Shown one piece after another: positions 11,780 to 22,065 of a stretch of DNA of 64,000 nucleotides. Position numbers and translations under genes: made by a program. Every line of letters starts with the position of its first letter. The stretch's first letter is position 1. The stretch is from Neoceratodus forsteri. Its lineage: Eukaryota > Chordata > Ceratodontiformes > Ceratodontidae. A model generated the notes under the pieces. It was not told the DNA's origin. It saw only the letters and a program-made list of their open reading frames with translations, and made no database searches. Location of the stretch: contig CM057451.1 in the NCBI GenBank assembly GCA_016271365.2, positions 370,967,501 to 371,031,500 of the forward strand. Direction: 5' to 3'.

Positions 11780-12465
11780 ATGCCTCGAGCAAATGGAGAC
11801 TAAGTTCAATAATAAACATCAAGAACTGCTGGATTTATATACTTCTCAGGCATCCTGACTGGCAGAGGCAGAGAAGCGTTTTTCCAACTTCGAGGACACA
11901 GTCAACCCTGTTCCTGGGCAGACTGCAGAAAGAACCATATGACTACCAGGAGGACTACCACTGGAGACTGAATCTCAGGCTGCAGGGCTTACCCGAAGGG
12001 AAAGAAGGCCCTGATATTCTCAATTTCTGGGCAGCAAAACTCCTAGAAATGCTAGGACTGACACGGAAAAATGGCCGCTGCAAGTTGAAACGGGCCCACA
12101 GGGCCGTCATGCCCAAACCAGGTACTGATCAACCCCCCAGACAAATTATCATACACTTTCATAGCTTCCAGGATAGGGAAGCTGTCCTTAATGCCTACCA
12201 AGCTATTGGTAGCCTGCAATCCGAGGGCAAATATCTGTTCTTGTCCCAAGACTATTCTGTGTGCTTACTCAAAAACACAGAATGTTTAACCCAGTGATGG
12301 CGCAGTTCCGAGAGCTAAAAGTGGAGCGTTTCCTGGCGTACCCAACTACATTGAAGATAAAAAAACGAAGGGGGGGACATACTCCTTCTGAGAGACAGAA
12401 AAAGCTACAACCTTTGTGCAGCAGCTAAAAAGGAAGATGGGCTGAGTGAATCTGTGATATGCTTA
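11780..12465 (+). pseudogene. L1a ORF1 (L1-type RNA-binding protein), broken
   Basis: L1 ORF1 proteins have a coiled coil, an RRM and a C-terminal domain that package the LINE RNA. A heptad-like stretch QMETKFNNKHQELLDLY precedes a stop. The RRM follows with LRLQGLPEGKEGPDILNF, KLKRAHRAVMPKP and QIIIHFHSFQDRE. The C-terminal domain contains FLSQDYS, then, after a frameshift near 12295, FRELKVERFLAYPTTLKI. The start codon is uncertain. The protein fold is convincing by motif order, and the frame is interrupted at least twice. Confidence 0.8.
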
Positions 12466-14419
12466 CTGATGTAGTATGATGTGACACTTCCCCCACCATG
12501 CTCGACGACCCGCCACTCCGAGCCACCAAGGTCCCCGACCCACTTTCACCCCACTCGAACCTCCTACCTCATATGGCAGCCATCCCCAGGGTACCCGGCT
12601 TAATCGTTCACCGGATGGGTCCCTCTCTTCTGAGGGGAGGGCGCCGGTAGAGGGGCCAGCGCAACTACTTGGCTTCGGGCTGCTGCTGAGGTGGGCATGG
12701 CTCCTCGGGGCTTCGGTTGTGTCGGAGGACTGGCAGCTGTCAACCAGCCAGTCGTGGTGCCATTTCCATTTTTCTGGTGGTTCCCTGTTGCGTCACTCAT
12801 GCAGTGCTCCCGGTCTCCACTGGGGGCTGCTGCCAAGCAATGTTACTCCACTACCCACCCCAGGAGAGGAAAGCAGTCCCGCGGACGCTCAATCCTCTCC
12901 TTCCCCTGCCAGCCCCCAGCATCCCAAGTCCATTCCTGAACCAGGGTTGCCAGTATGGTGCAAGGTGTGGCGTCCAGCAACAAACACCTTTATTTTAATG
13001 TGGTTTGGACTCTATTCAGACTTCCTCTATATGTTAAAATTAGATGGTGGCCTCCCTGGATTCCTATCCACTTTTCCGCCCGCCCGCTGAAGGCCTGCAG
13101 CATTTTCTGTGCCTGACTGCACCAGAACTGGACATTGTTGGCAAGTCTGTCGACCTGAGGTATATGGGACCCTACATGGCACAAGATGTCCCCGGACTTT
13201 ATCAGCTACCCCTGCCCTGTGGGGAAGATTACCACACTGATGACAGGCCTCTGGACTGCTGCACCAACACCACACGGTGGGCTTTAAGTGGGCTTGAAAC
13301 CGGAACACTGAAGTAAGAAGTTCCCCAGTACGAGGTAAGCTGCCGGGAGGGGGGGTGAGGTGCTTGCGCATGGTTTTGTTTTGCATTGCCCTAGCCCTCG
13401 CCCGGGGATCAGCTCCTTAAAACTGAAGGACTTCCTTGGCAGTCCCTCGAGATAGACCATAAGCTTGCCCTGCCATATGGTCTTGCATGATCCAATATAT
13501 ATATATTAATATTTGCACGCCTGGATCATCTTCGAAGGGTGGATGTCTCTGGGGATGAAATGTTTATGCAGCAGGAGCGATGAAGGGAAGCGGGTGTGGA
13601 TATACTGGGGATGGGGAGTATGGGCGGGGGGGGTTATGGGGACAGCTGCCACAGTATTAGTTTTCTTTTGATCCTATGGCCTTGGAACACGTAGCAGACC
13701 AGGCCGCCTGGAGAGAGAGATCCCTGTGGGGTCGGAGGACGGAGTCCATTGTGCTAGGTGGGTTTGCATATATTTTCTGTCAGTATTTGGTTAGGAGCGC
13801 ATTGGGGGACAAAGGGGAAACTAAACGTAGAATCAAACCATAGTAATGGTTCATGTATGTTTAAATCGATGCGCAGAGATGTTGGTGAGAAAGGGTGATA
13901 CAGCTGGGTGGTCCAGGAAATACTGGATTATCTGTTGGAGGAAGGTGACAACAGATCCCCTAGTCATATAGGCACAGTGCGGCAGACTCCTTCTGAAATT
14001 ATCACTTTCTGGGGAAAATGAGTAACACCTCTTGTACTTGCATCTACCAGGAACATAGTGTGTGAGATGCTACATGGAGAGTGGGTAAAGGGGGGCAGGG
14101 GGAACACGCTCTACCGCTGGGGACTTTGAGTAATCTTTTGCATGTACTGCAATTGGTATTACTTAAAAAGGGGAAAATGTAGTTACAATTCACGGGAGGT
14201 TTATAAAGTAGTGTTTTACTCATGTTATTGTTGTAAATGTTTTTCTATTTTGGCTATTCCAAAAGTTTGCTTTTTGTTATTCTGGGTCCAAGTTTACATG
14301 TCAAAGACTATGCTCACAGTGGTCCATAGAAGAGGGCTCACAGTGGTCCACAGAAGAGGGAGAAGGGGGAGAATTTGCTGGAGAATTTATTATGAAGGGG
14401 AACATGTGTGTAAGGTGCC
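12466..14419 (+). other. L1a inter-ORF spacer (~1.95 kb)
   Basis: This separates the end of ORF1 from the endonuclease start. It is GC-rich at 12480-13450 and then mixed, with a short (TA)n run at 13495-13507. Frames of up to 123 codons (12719-13090, plus) show no family features. L1c on the other strand has a spacer of similar size. An old insertion inside this stretch cannot be excluded. Confidence 0.5.
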
Positions 14420-14920
14420 ATGGCCGCCACTAAAGATGTCACCATTGTCACGTGGAATGTCCGAGGGTTTTTCTCTCCAGTTAAGCACACCAGTTTGCTC
14501 ACAGTCATAAAGAGACAGGGTGCACAGGCGGCCCTGTTGAAAGAAACCCATCTGACTGATAGCGAATATGCTAAGCTGGCTAGCGGCTGGGTGGGAGCCT
14601 GCCATGCTGCATCATACAACTTGCACAAGAGAGGGGTGGCAGTGCTGATCCATAAAAAAAACGCCCTTTATCAGTTAGACAAGTTGTTGCGGACCCTACC
14701 GAAAGAAGTTATATTTTTGTGGAGGAGGAGCTATATGGTAAGTGGGTCACCTTTGCCAGCGTCTATGCCCCTGCTGTATATGACCCTACATTTTTTCAAT
14801 CCTTATTAGATGTGTTGGTACGGGAACAATTTAGAGGATTGATTCTGGGGGGGTGGGATGTAAATAGTATTATGAACGCAGAAATGGACCATTCAGAAAG
14901 GAAAGGGAGGGTGAGGGGTG
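14420..14920 (+). pseudogene. L1a ORF2 piece 1: endonuclease N-terminal part
   Basis: The APE-type endonuclease nicks target DNA for target-primed reverse transcription. From the Met at 14420 come VTIVTWNVRGF (Asn box), AALLKETHL (catalytic Glu) and KRGVAVLIHKKNA. After a frameshift near 14719 come FASVYAPAVYDPTFF and GGWDVNSIMNAEMD, corresponding to the GGDxN box. The match stops at about 14920, where unrelated sequence begins. The next expected segment of the domain appears at 23466. Confidence 0.85.
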
Positions 14921-15424
14921 TCACAAACCCACTCCTGGGGAATCAGGCCCACTGAGCTCACAGTGCCCACCTTTAAGTGCAATCCATGATGGGGGGGGGG
15001 AGACAGAGATACCCTCCTCGTACTTTAGAATACTCACAGAGGTCCCGACTGCACCTCTGCCGCAAGGATCCAAGGCATCCCTCTTGCTCTGGAGAAGGGC
15101 ACAATACCAGTCTCGAGTCTTGTGGCCAAATGTGAAACTTTCCTCGGCTACTACACAAAGGAGGAAGACCAAGGCATCACACTCTCTTCAGGGTACCAGC
15201 GTAACACCCAATTTGGACTTCTCCCTACAGGACATGCAACAGGCTGTTTCAAAATCTTTGTAGACTCTGGTATTCTCCCTATCCTTCCGGATGTCCCTTT
15301 ACAGACCATTTTCTCAATTTGGTTGCTTATGATGGCCACTCTAAGCAATTAACAGTTGTCACAGATTATTAATAAACCTTTTACAGTCACACATACAATA
15401 CAAGAACTCTCATACAGGCAGAAT
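14921..15424. other. Unassigned segment interrupting L1a
   Basis: The L1a frame ends abruptly and a sequence beginning TGTCACAAACCCACTCCTGG follows. A G-run of 11 lies at about 14990-15000. Short frames on either strand show no known family. A TG start could mark an LTR-type edge, but I see no matching second copy in the window, so the identity stays open. Confidence 0.4.
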
Positions 15425-15595
15425 TTCTAGACAGAAACATAGATTTTGATGGCAGATAAAGACCGCTTGGCCTGCCTAGTCTACCCATTTCCCTACCTAC
15501 AGGACAAGCTGCAGATCCTAGTTAACCAATAGCCTATTTCTTCCTACCCCCACAAGAACTGCCTTATGTTTTTGCAAAGAGAAGCAAAGGTTTTT
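15425..15595 (-). mobile_element. CR1-like 3' end fragment
   Basis: AACATAGATTTTGATGGCAG and TGGCCTGCCTAGTCTACCCA are the reverse complement of the CR1-like 3' UTR seen at 10840-10910. AGGACAAGCTGCAGATCCTA and GTTAACCAATAGCC match the sequence just upstream of that tail. Only about 170 bp remain. Confidence 0.8.
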
Positions 15596-15946
15596 ACTAA
15601 AATAATTAAATAAATGCAGTGGGGGAGTGTGGCCAACAGCCGAGCTTGCAACAGCAACCTAGCAGAGCTCTGGAGTAAGCTTGATTTGTAAATTCCAATT
15701 CTTATAAATGGTTGTTTTGGAAGGGAATTTTGACATACCTGAAAGGAGAAAGTCTGACAATCAAAATAATATAATTTTGGAAGCGCTACCTATCCGAATT
15801 CTGAAGTTATGGGATGAACAAATACAGCAGGTACTGGAGGAGAGGGAACCAGGCCGAAAGACCTGAAGCTGAGCACCAGCAAAGAACTGACCACAGCAGC
15901 ACGAGATGACTCGTCACCTTAGTCCTCTAATGCTGCATTATTAAAA

Positions 15947-16540
15947 GTGATCCAGAGGCTGGATCAAAGAATGGAAGAATTTACGACCCACTTTACAGTG
16001 TTGGACACTAAAGTGCACATAACTGAGGAAGAAACTAAAGCTGCCTCAAAATCTGCAGCAACAGCGTTAACGGTCACCTCACGCCTTACTAAAGAAAATA
16101 CAGTATTAAGGCAACGCTTGGAAAATTTAGAAAATGCCTCTCGAGCTACTCATGTCTGGATCCTGGGGACACCCGAAAGAACTGAAGGAGAGGACCTTTT
16201 TACCTTTCCTAACCACATTCTTTGAGGAAACCTTGCAACTTCAGGAGATGGTCATGACCATAAAGGCGTACAAAATTAGCCCTGAGGTGGAAGGAATCGT
16301 ACAGTTACCAACCAATTGTACCCTAGAACTCTCCTAGTGGCACTGGGGAATGTCTGGGACAGAGATATAATTACTGCACAAGCTAAGAAGCTAGGATCAG
16401 TGGAGTGGGGTGGTGCCAAGGTCCACATTTTCCCTGATCTGAGTTACGCAACCAGACATCGGAAGAGTTTTGAAGGTATCAGAGCCTGTCTGAGACATCT
16501 GGGGGTTTATCATGTCCTTTTAATGCCAGCTAGTTAGAAG
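15947..16540 (+). pseudogene. L1b ORF1 (second Tx1/L1-like copy), broken
   Basis: A second L1 ORF1 lies inside the block that splits L1a. Residues 1-65 form a coiled coil (MIQRLDQRMEEFTTHFTVLD, then TKENTVLRQRLENLENASRA). The RRM begins with VWILGTPERTEGEDLF, where a frameshift follows. After another shift, RTLLVALGNVWDRDIITAQA and VHIFPDLSYATRHRKSFEGI are the end of the RRM and the C-terminal domain. LGVYHVLLMPA ends the protein at a stop at 16537. Upstream 15596-15946 is probably its 5' region. No ORF2 of this copy is seen before DIRS B begins. Confidence 0.8.
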
Positions 16541-17010
16541 GATCCAGTATGGGGAAAAATCGTATTAATCTGCAGACTCAGTGGAACCGGCCAAACTGGT
16601 AGACTGCATAGAAAGGGAATTTTGAGTGAAAGGAGACGCTGGGGGTGACTCTGGGGACAGTGAGTAAGGACATATGAATCACAGTTGCACTGTTTGTGCT
16701 ATATCTACAATAATCTTTGATTTTTGTCTACCTCAATGCCCAGCAACTGAATATTAGTGCTGGTAGTATCGGACACTGCAGATTAAATTTCTTATATGTG
16801 TTCTGGGATGATGGCTAGGACACAGAGTGGGCTAAAATGTGGCAATTAAAATGGCGTCTTTTTAGAATACTCATGCTCTGATGGCCCACTTCTACTCTTC
16901 CATTGTAGGAGGGGGTTGTCTCAGCGCCATCCAGTTCCCAGACATGCGCACTGCAAAGCGCACATAAGGTGCAGGTTGACGGTTGTTTTTTGTGACCAAC
17001 TATAGTTAAA
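16541..17010. other. Unassigned sequence left of DIRS B
   Basis: I see no gene and no clear repeat here. It could be L1b inter-ORF spacer, given the long spacers of the other two L1 copies, but no motif proves it. DIRS B begins at 17011 with GTACAGTTAC. Confidence 0.4.
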
Positions 17011-17222
17011 GTACAGTTACGTATGAACTTACCGTTAACAGTAGATCTTCGAGAGACGCTCTTGCAGTAGGACTGATGCCAGCCGGCTTCAGGACCCGAC
17101 AGAAAAATTTCTAGCAAGCCGTCTCTGGTGGGGGACCGCCCCCATATCAGGTGACTGACGTCATGCGGCGTCAGTATAAAGGGGCAGTCCCCCACGCCCA
17201 CCTTCCAGTTCTTTCCCGCCAA
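17011..17222. repeat. DIRS B left (3') ITR with terminal extension
   Basis: 17041-17222 pairs with 18768-18961 in inverted orientation over about 180 bp, sharing CTTGCAGTAGG, TTTCTAGC and CTTCCAGTTCTTTCCCGCC. The first 30 bases are the extension. On the minus strand they read GTTAACGGTAAGTTCATACG, with donor-like GTAAGT at 17032-17027. Confidence 0.9.
17175..17180 (+). promoter_or_regulatory. TATA-like box in DIRS B left ITR
   Basis: TATAAA is followed at once by the near-palindrome GGGGCAGTCCCC. The same module stands in D's left ITR (44426-44431), and a related form in A. In this ITR it would drive antisense transcription into the element. Inference from motif only. Confidence 0.35.
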
Positions 17223-17309
17223 AGGCCAAAAGGCAAGACGAGAGAGAAGCAGATATTTCCCTCCTGGAAAAGGAGCTAAAAAAGCTTAGGGTATGGAGGG
17301 CGGGAAGGT

Positions 17310-17425
17310 ATTACCTACTGCAAGAGCCTCTCTCGAAGATCTACTGTTACGGTAAGTTCTTACATAATTGTACTATCTTACTTCGAGAGAGCTCTTGCAG
17401 TACGTAATTACATATAGGACTGAGT
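17310..17425. repeat. DIRS B internal complementary region
   Basis: Bases 17312-17372 are the reverse complement of 17011-17071 with few changes. Bases 17373-17425 are the reverse complement of the right outer end at about 18910-18961. The join is at TTGTAC/TATCTTACTTCGAGAG. This is the expected template for joining both termini during DIRS replication. GTAAGT sits on the plus strand at 17352-17357. Confidence 0.9.
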
Positions 17426-17503
17426 CCCAAGCAGTCTGGAACAAGGAGAAGCAAATGGGAGGAGGAAAGTTATTCAGAAGTAGACCCCCTGGTTGTGAAG
17501 GCC

Positions 17504-18489
17504 TTAGGAAAGGAAGCCTTGCAAAACAGCCAGCCCAAAGCCTGCTCTACGGCGAGAGGCAATGTCCAAACTGTAATGTTTCGTAAAGGTATGGACAGAA
17601 GTCCAAGTGGCAGCTGCACAAATGTCAGCCGCTGACACATTCTTGAAACAAGCCGCAGAGACAGTGACCCCTCTGGTGAAGTGGCATCTAACTTGACCCG
17701 GCAGGGTCTTGTTGTACTTGTCATAACAGAAAGTGATACAATGAGCCAACTATTTCGATAGACATTGCTTAGAAACAACATTGCCTTCTCTTTTATGAGC
17801 AAAAGAAACAAACAGTTGATCAGTCTTCCTGAGATCCTTCGTCCTGTTGGTGTAGTATCTCAGAATTCAGTGAACATCCAAAGTGTGCAGGAGGTACTCT
17901 CCATGATTAGAGTGCTGCGTAAAAAAGGCAGGCAACTCTATGGATTGATTCAGCGTTGATTCCGCTACCACCCTAGGGAGAAAGTTAGGGATGGTATGCA
18001 GAGCCACATGTTCCTTGTAAAAATCAAATACGGGATTTTACACATCAGGGCCTGGAGCTCGGAAATCCATCAAGCAGAAGTAATGGCCACTAGGAAGACA
18101 GTCTTCCAAGAAAGGAACTTTAGGTCCGCTGAGGCTGCCGTCTCGAAAGGCAGCAGAGTAAGCTTCTCTAAAATGAAATTCAAATCCCAAGGAGGGGCAG
18201 GAACCTGGATAGGGGGTCGTAAGTGAAGGACTCCTCTCAAAAAGGTTTTAGAGACCTCCAGCTGAGCAAACGTTCTGTCTGCAAAGGGGACAAGATAGGC
18301 TGAAATGGCCACCATGTGAACCTTTAAGGATGAATGGCTGAGACCCAGATTGAAGAGGTGTCGCAGGTAATCCAGAAGTCGGCCAACAGAGCACAAGAAG
18401 GGCTCAACATCATTGGAGGCGGAGCAAATAGGGAATCGCTTCCATTTCATAGCATAAGTAGATCTGGTTGAGGGTTTCCTGGCCTCCAC
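17504..18489 (-). pseudogene. DIRS B tyrosine recombinase, broken
   Basis: The N-terminal part (18070-18489) begins EARKPSTRSTYAMKWKRF and includes SHSSLKVHMVAISAY. It runs to KTVFLVAITSA, just before the first catalytic Arg box. The C-terminal part (17504-17749) has HCITFCYDKYNKTLPG, then CHFTRGVTVSA in place of the usual HSTRG, so the catalytic His is shifted or replaced. The nucleophile Tyr is in FTKHYSLDIASRRRAGFG. The last residues VLQGFLS match A and D. The middle is interrupted by stops. Confidence 0.88.
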
Positions 18490-18538
18490 CAGAATCTCAA
18501 CTACTCCGGGGTGGGGGGGCCCCCGAATCGGGCTTGAG

Positions 18539-18760
18539 CTACGTCTGCAGAAGCCACGCGTGCAACTGAAGGGACTTGAGGCCTGGATGGACCAGGGTCC
18601 CCTGATCCTGGGTCAGCAAAATTAGCGACAGAGGAAGAGGTTCCTCTGAGTACTGTTGCAGAAGAGAGAACCAAACTTGCCTGGGCCAGAAAAGAGCGAT
18701 CAAAATCATTCGAGCTCCTTCCGAACCGAAGCGCTGAACTTTACCGCGAGGCGCTGACAA
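18539..18760 (-). pseudogene. DIRS B ORF2 tail remnant
   Basis: RMILIALFWPRQVWFSLLQQ corresponds to the extreme C-terminal segment after RNase H in elements A-F (F has VILIAPDWARQPWYP). The upstream GKVQRFGSE does not match the family, so the deletion that removed gag and RT probably joins here. The tail of this frame reads toward the recombinase, as in the full-length copies. Confidence 0.7.
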
Positions 18761-18767
18761 CAGCTAA

Positions 18768-18961
18768 TGGCGGGAAAGAACTGGAAGGCGGGCATGGGGG
18801 ACCACCCCTTATACTGATGCCGCATGACATCGGTCACCTGATGTGGGGGCAGTCCCCGGCCAGAGACTGCTAGCTAGAAATGTTTCCATCGGGTCCTGAC
18901 GCTGGCCGGCATCAGACCTATATGTAATTACCTACTGCAAGAGCTCTCTCGAAGTAGGATC
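18768..18961. repeat. DIRS B right (5') ITR
   Basis: Inverted partner of 17041-17222. It ends at CTCTCTCGAAGTAGGATC and lacks the terminal extension. The following 18962-19245 (284 bp) has no recognisable content. Confidence 0.9.
18808..18813 (-). promoter_or_regulatory. TATA-like box in DIRS B 5' ITR
   Basis: Read in the sense direction, the 5' ITR has TATAAG about 150 bp from the element end, followed by GGGGTGGTCCCCC and then a pyrimidine-rich stretch. The position and the conserved neighbour suggest the element promoter. D has TGTAAAAGGGGCGG at the same place (56814-56820). Confidence 0.4.
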
Positions 18962-19245
18962 AAATGTTTGCATCTTCGTCTAGCATTTGTCGAAAGTTCC
19001 TAAGATGGGCAGCAAATTGGGTTGTGCTCTTTAAGGGGAGTAATGCTTTAGTCTACAAATGCTGAACCAATGAGAATGGTTTGGGGATGTTCTACCCGAA
19101 ATATTGGGTGTCCGATAATAATAAAAAAAACTATGTGAGGGTATTCCCTGCTCCTGGCAGCTAAGGCCTTTTGTAAATCCAATGTTTGAAATTGTTTAAA
19201 CTTTCTTAGTAATCACCCAGTGATGTATCAACTTTTAGGCAAATA

Positions 19246-21335
19246 GCAAGGCGAGGCAAATTTTATTTAGAAGATGCTCATCCCGGAGTCTCCGGGTGCC
19301 GAACATAATAAAAATACATATTGCACATCACAATAATACGATTAAACATAAACATATAACAATTCAACAATTAAACAAAATTTAAATAATACCCTAAGAA
19401 TGACATCTACTACTCAGAAAACCAAAACTAACCTAAACATACGCAAGGACTATAAGATACAGCCTGAGAAGGCCTGAATATATAAGAAGGCCTTGAGGCA
19501 AGCTTTAAAAACTTCCACAGAAGGGGCCTCCCTAACAGCTGGAGAAAACAAATTCCACAGGACAGGAGCAGCGACACTAAATGCTCTGTCGCCAACTGTT
19601 TTTAACCTCATCCTGGGAATCGCAAGGAGGCCCACAGAGGAAGAGCGGAGGGAGCGGACCAAGACAGCAGGTGTACGGAGGTCCTTCAGGTAACCAGGGC
19701 CCAGACCATGTAGGACCTTAAAGGTGAGCAAACCTATCTTAAAGAGGACCCTCCACCTCACTGGCAGCCAGTGCAGTTGACACATCATCAGAGTAATATG
19801 ACAAAACTTAAGCTGTCCAGTCAACAGCCTCGCTGCCGCGTCCTGCACCAGCTGCAGTCGAGTTAGGGTACCCCTAGAGACCCCGAGATAGAGCACATTA
19901 CAGTAGTCAAGCCTGGACGTCACGAAGGCATGCACCAAGGTGGGGAGGTCCTGCCAGCGGAACTAAGGGCTTTATCCTGGCATTATTCCTCAGATGGTAA
20001 AAACTAGTATGGACAAAGGACGCCACCTGAGACTCAAGTGCCAGTCCGCTGTCAAGAATGACACCTAGATTCTGTACCCTAGAGGAGGCCTTCAATGGTA
20101 CAGAGCCAAGAAAAATCCCTGTTTCTGCACCAGAGGCCAGCCTATCACACACTCTGTTCGACTCCACCACCAGTACCTCACCTTATTGGGATTCAGTCGC
20201 AACCAGCTGGAGGCCATCCAGTCTTTGATCTTGGCAAGGCAGCTATTCAGCACTTCTACTGCACAAGATGTTCCAGGGGCAAAGGAAAGACATAGCTAGG
20301 TATCATCGGCATAACAATGAAAACCCAGATTGTACTTTCTAATGAGCTCCCCCAAGGGCAGCATATAGACGGCAAACAGCATCGGCAACAAGACCAAACC
20401 CTGGGGAACTCCGCAAGACAGGTGGCCAGGGGAGGAAGAGAAATTCCCCATCACTACCCTCTGTCTCCGGTTAGATAGAAAAGAGTCAAACCAGCAGATG
20501 ACAGTGCCGGCAAGTCCGCAGAATTCCCTGAGGTGGTCAAGTAACACTCAATGGTCCACCATGTCAAACACTGAGGAGAGATCAAGGAGAACAAGAATTG
20601 TCCCCTCCCCTCGATCTCTAGCCCTAAGGAGGTCATTACGCACCCGAACTAGCTCAGTTTCTGCGCTATGCCTTGCATGAAAACCAGACTGGAGCGGACT
20701 GTATAAATCGTGGGTCACGAGATGCTCCTCAAGCTGAAGCAACACCACTTTCTCCACAATCTTACCCAAAAATGGAAGACTGGAGATAGGACGGTTATTT
20801 GCCTTAATCTCAGGGTCCAACGATGTTTTTTCAGGAGTGGTCTCACCAATGCCTCCAAGACATCGGGAAAAATCTCCTCCGACAAAGAGCACCGGACAGT
20901 TGAGGCAAACACCGGGCCAATGGAGTCAACACATCTCATTAAGAAACGAGTTGGCACCGGGTCCAGTTTGCAAAAGGTGTGCTGAAGCTTGGAAGCAATC
21001 TCAATGACCTCATCCACCTCCAGCAGTCTAAACTCACCCCAACCAAGTGAAGTGCTCTCCAGTCACCCGTAATGACCACTGTCAGTCAAACTCTGGCCCA
21101 CTGGTGGAACCCCCTGCCTGATGGCAGACACCCTGTCCGAGAAGAACCAAGCAAACTTCTCGCACAATGCGTTAGAAAAAGCTACCTTCAGCTGTAGACA
21201 GGAAGGCTGGAGAAGCCGGTCCACAGTCCGAAAGAGCACAGTTGGTCAGTTCCTCCCAGCGGCAATCTCCCTGGACAGAAATTCTGCCTTCTTACGGTGG
21301 ACTGCCCCCTGGTATGCACCATAGTGCACACATAG
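19246..21335 (-). mobile_element. L2 LINE, minus strand
   Basis: The 3' end lies at the left. In sense it has the hairpin CACCCGGAGACTCCGGG followed by ATGAGCATCTTCTAAATAAA and GCCTCGCC. The body covers the linker upstream of RT (with NALCEKFAWFFSDRVSAIRQ at about 21110-21180), RT and the C-terminal domain. The 5' end is truncated near 21335. It lies head-to-head with the plus-strand L2 at 22066. Confidence 0.85.
19450..21017 (-). pseudogene. L2 reverse transcriptase and C-terminal domain, broken
   Basis: In order, sense strand: KLDPVPTRFLMRCVDSIGPV; VRPLLKK; RPISSLPFLGKIVEKVVLLQ; LQSGFHARHSAETELVRVRN; LVLLDLSSVFDMVDH (motif A with its Asp); GVPQGLVLLPMLFAVYM; FHCYADDT (motif C). The C-terminal part has TSRLDYCNVLYLG, QLVQDAAARLLTG and QLHWLPVRWRVLFKIGLLTF, all hallmarks of L2 LINEs. 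Frame changes fall near 20890, 20547, 20290 and 19930. Motif A's usual Ala-Phe-Asp reads Val-Phe-Asp here. Confidence 0.87.
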
Positions 21336-22060
21336 GGGCTTAGCAACTCCTTACTGTAGCAATGATGTAAGCACTTATGATACTGTTTATTTCTGTAAGC
21401 CTGCCTAACAAGGTACACTACTATTTATCTTATACAGCTAAACTAATAAAAATAAAATAAATGTAGTTACAACTAAAAGAGAACATATACTAAATTAGGT
21501 TACAGTACCAGAAACAAAATGGAAACGTATACAGAAAAAAACACACTAAGACAGGTTAGCTAAGTCTACCTGAGGTACGAAGATTTCAAAGTCCAGTGAA
21601 TCACTGGTTTGCAAACTACTGCAGTCCTTCTGTAGCCTTTGGTTCTTGGGCAGTCTCTGTGCTCACAGGTGTTCTCTGTGGTCAGAAGAGTCCAAGCAAA
21701 ATGTGCAAAAATGGCCTTGAGTGTCTGTGCTAGAGAGCTTAAATAGAAGACCCCCCTTCCCCCAAGTTTGTGAATAAAGACTGGCCCTTCCAGGTCAGTG
21801 AATGGAGGTTGGCCTTTCTTTTTAGGCCACCGGCTGTCACTCTTGCGCTTCCCAAAAATCTCGTTTTCCTGCTAATCTCTGATGTGTCAGATTCCCATAG
21901 TTAACACAAGGTTTATAATCTGACACAGGTATGCTGTAAGGATGCGTTTCTTTTTCTATTATCTCACACAGGCCTGTTAGAAGGATCTTTCCTGGTTAAA
22001 ACATCCTGGGCTTTGAACTGCCTTAATTTAATCAGTTATAAGAAAGATCCTGTAAATTGT
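21336..22060. other. Unassigned A+T-rich sequence between two L2 copies
   Basis: I see no frame or motif of a known family. A short inverted repeat, GTGTCAGATT ... AATCTGACAC, lies at 21883-21926. It could be part of a non-autonomous DNA element or of the host sequence into which both L2 copies inserted. Confidence 0.35.
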
Positions 22061-22065
22061 ATGGA

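Larger units (their letters stand above)
17011..18961 (-). mobile_element. DIRS element B, internally deleted derivative
   Basis: This is a 1.95-kb member of the A/B/D subfamily with both ITRs and an ICR. Between them it keeps only the recombinase gene and the last ~70 codons of ORF2. Gag, RT and most of RNase H are gone, with a direct join near 18740 between the ORF2 tail and the 5' untranslated region. Such a copy could in principle move only with gag and RT supplied in trans. The recombinase frame is itself broken. Confidence 0.9.
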
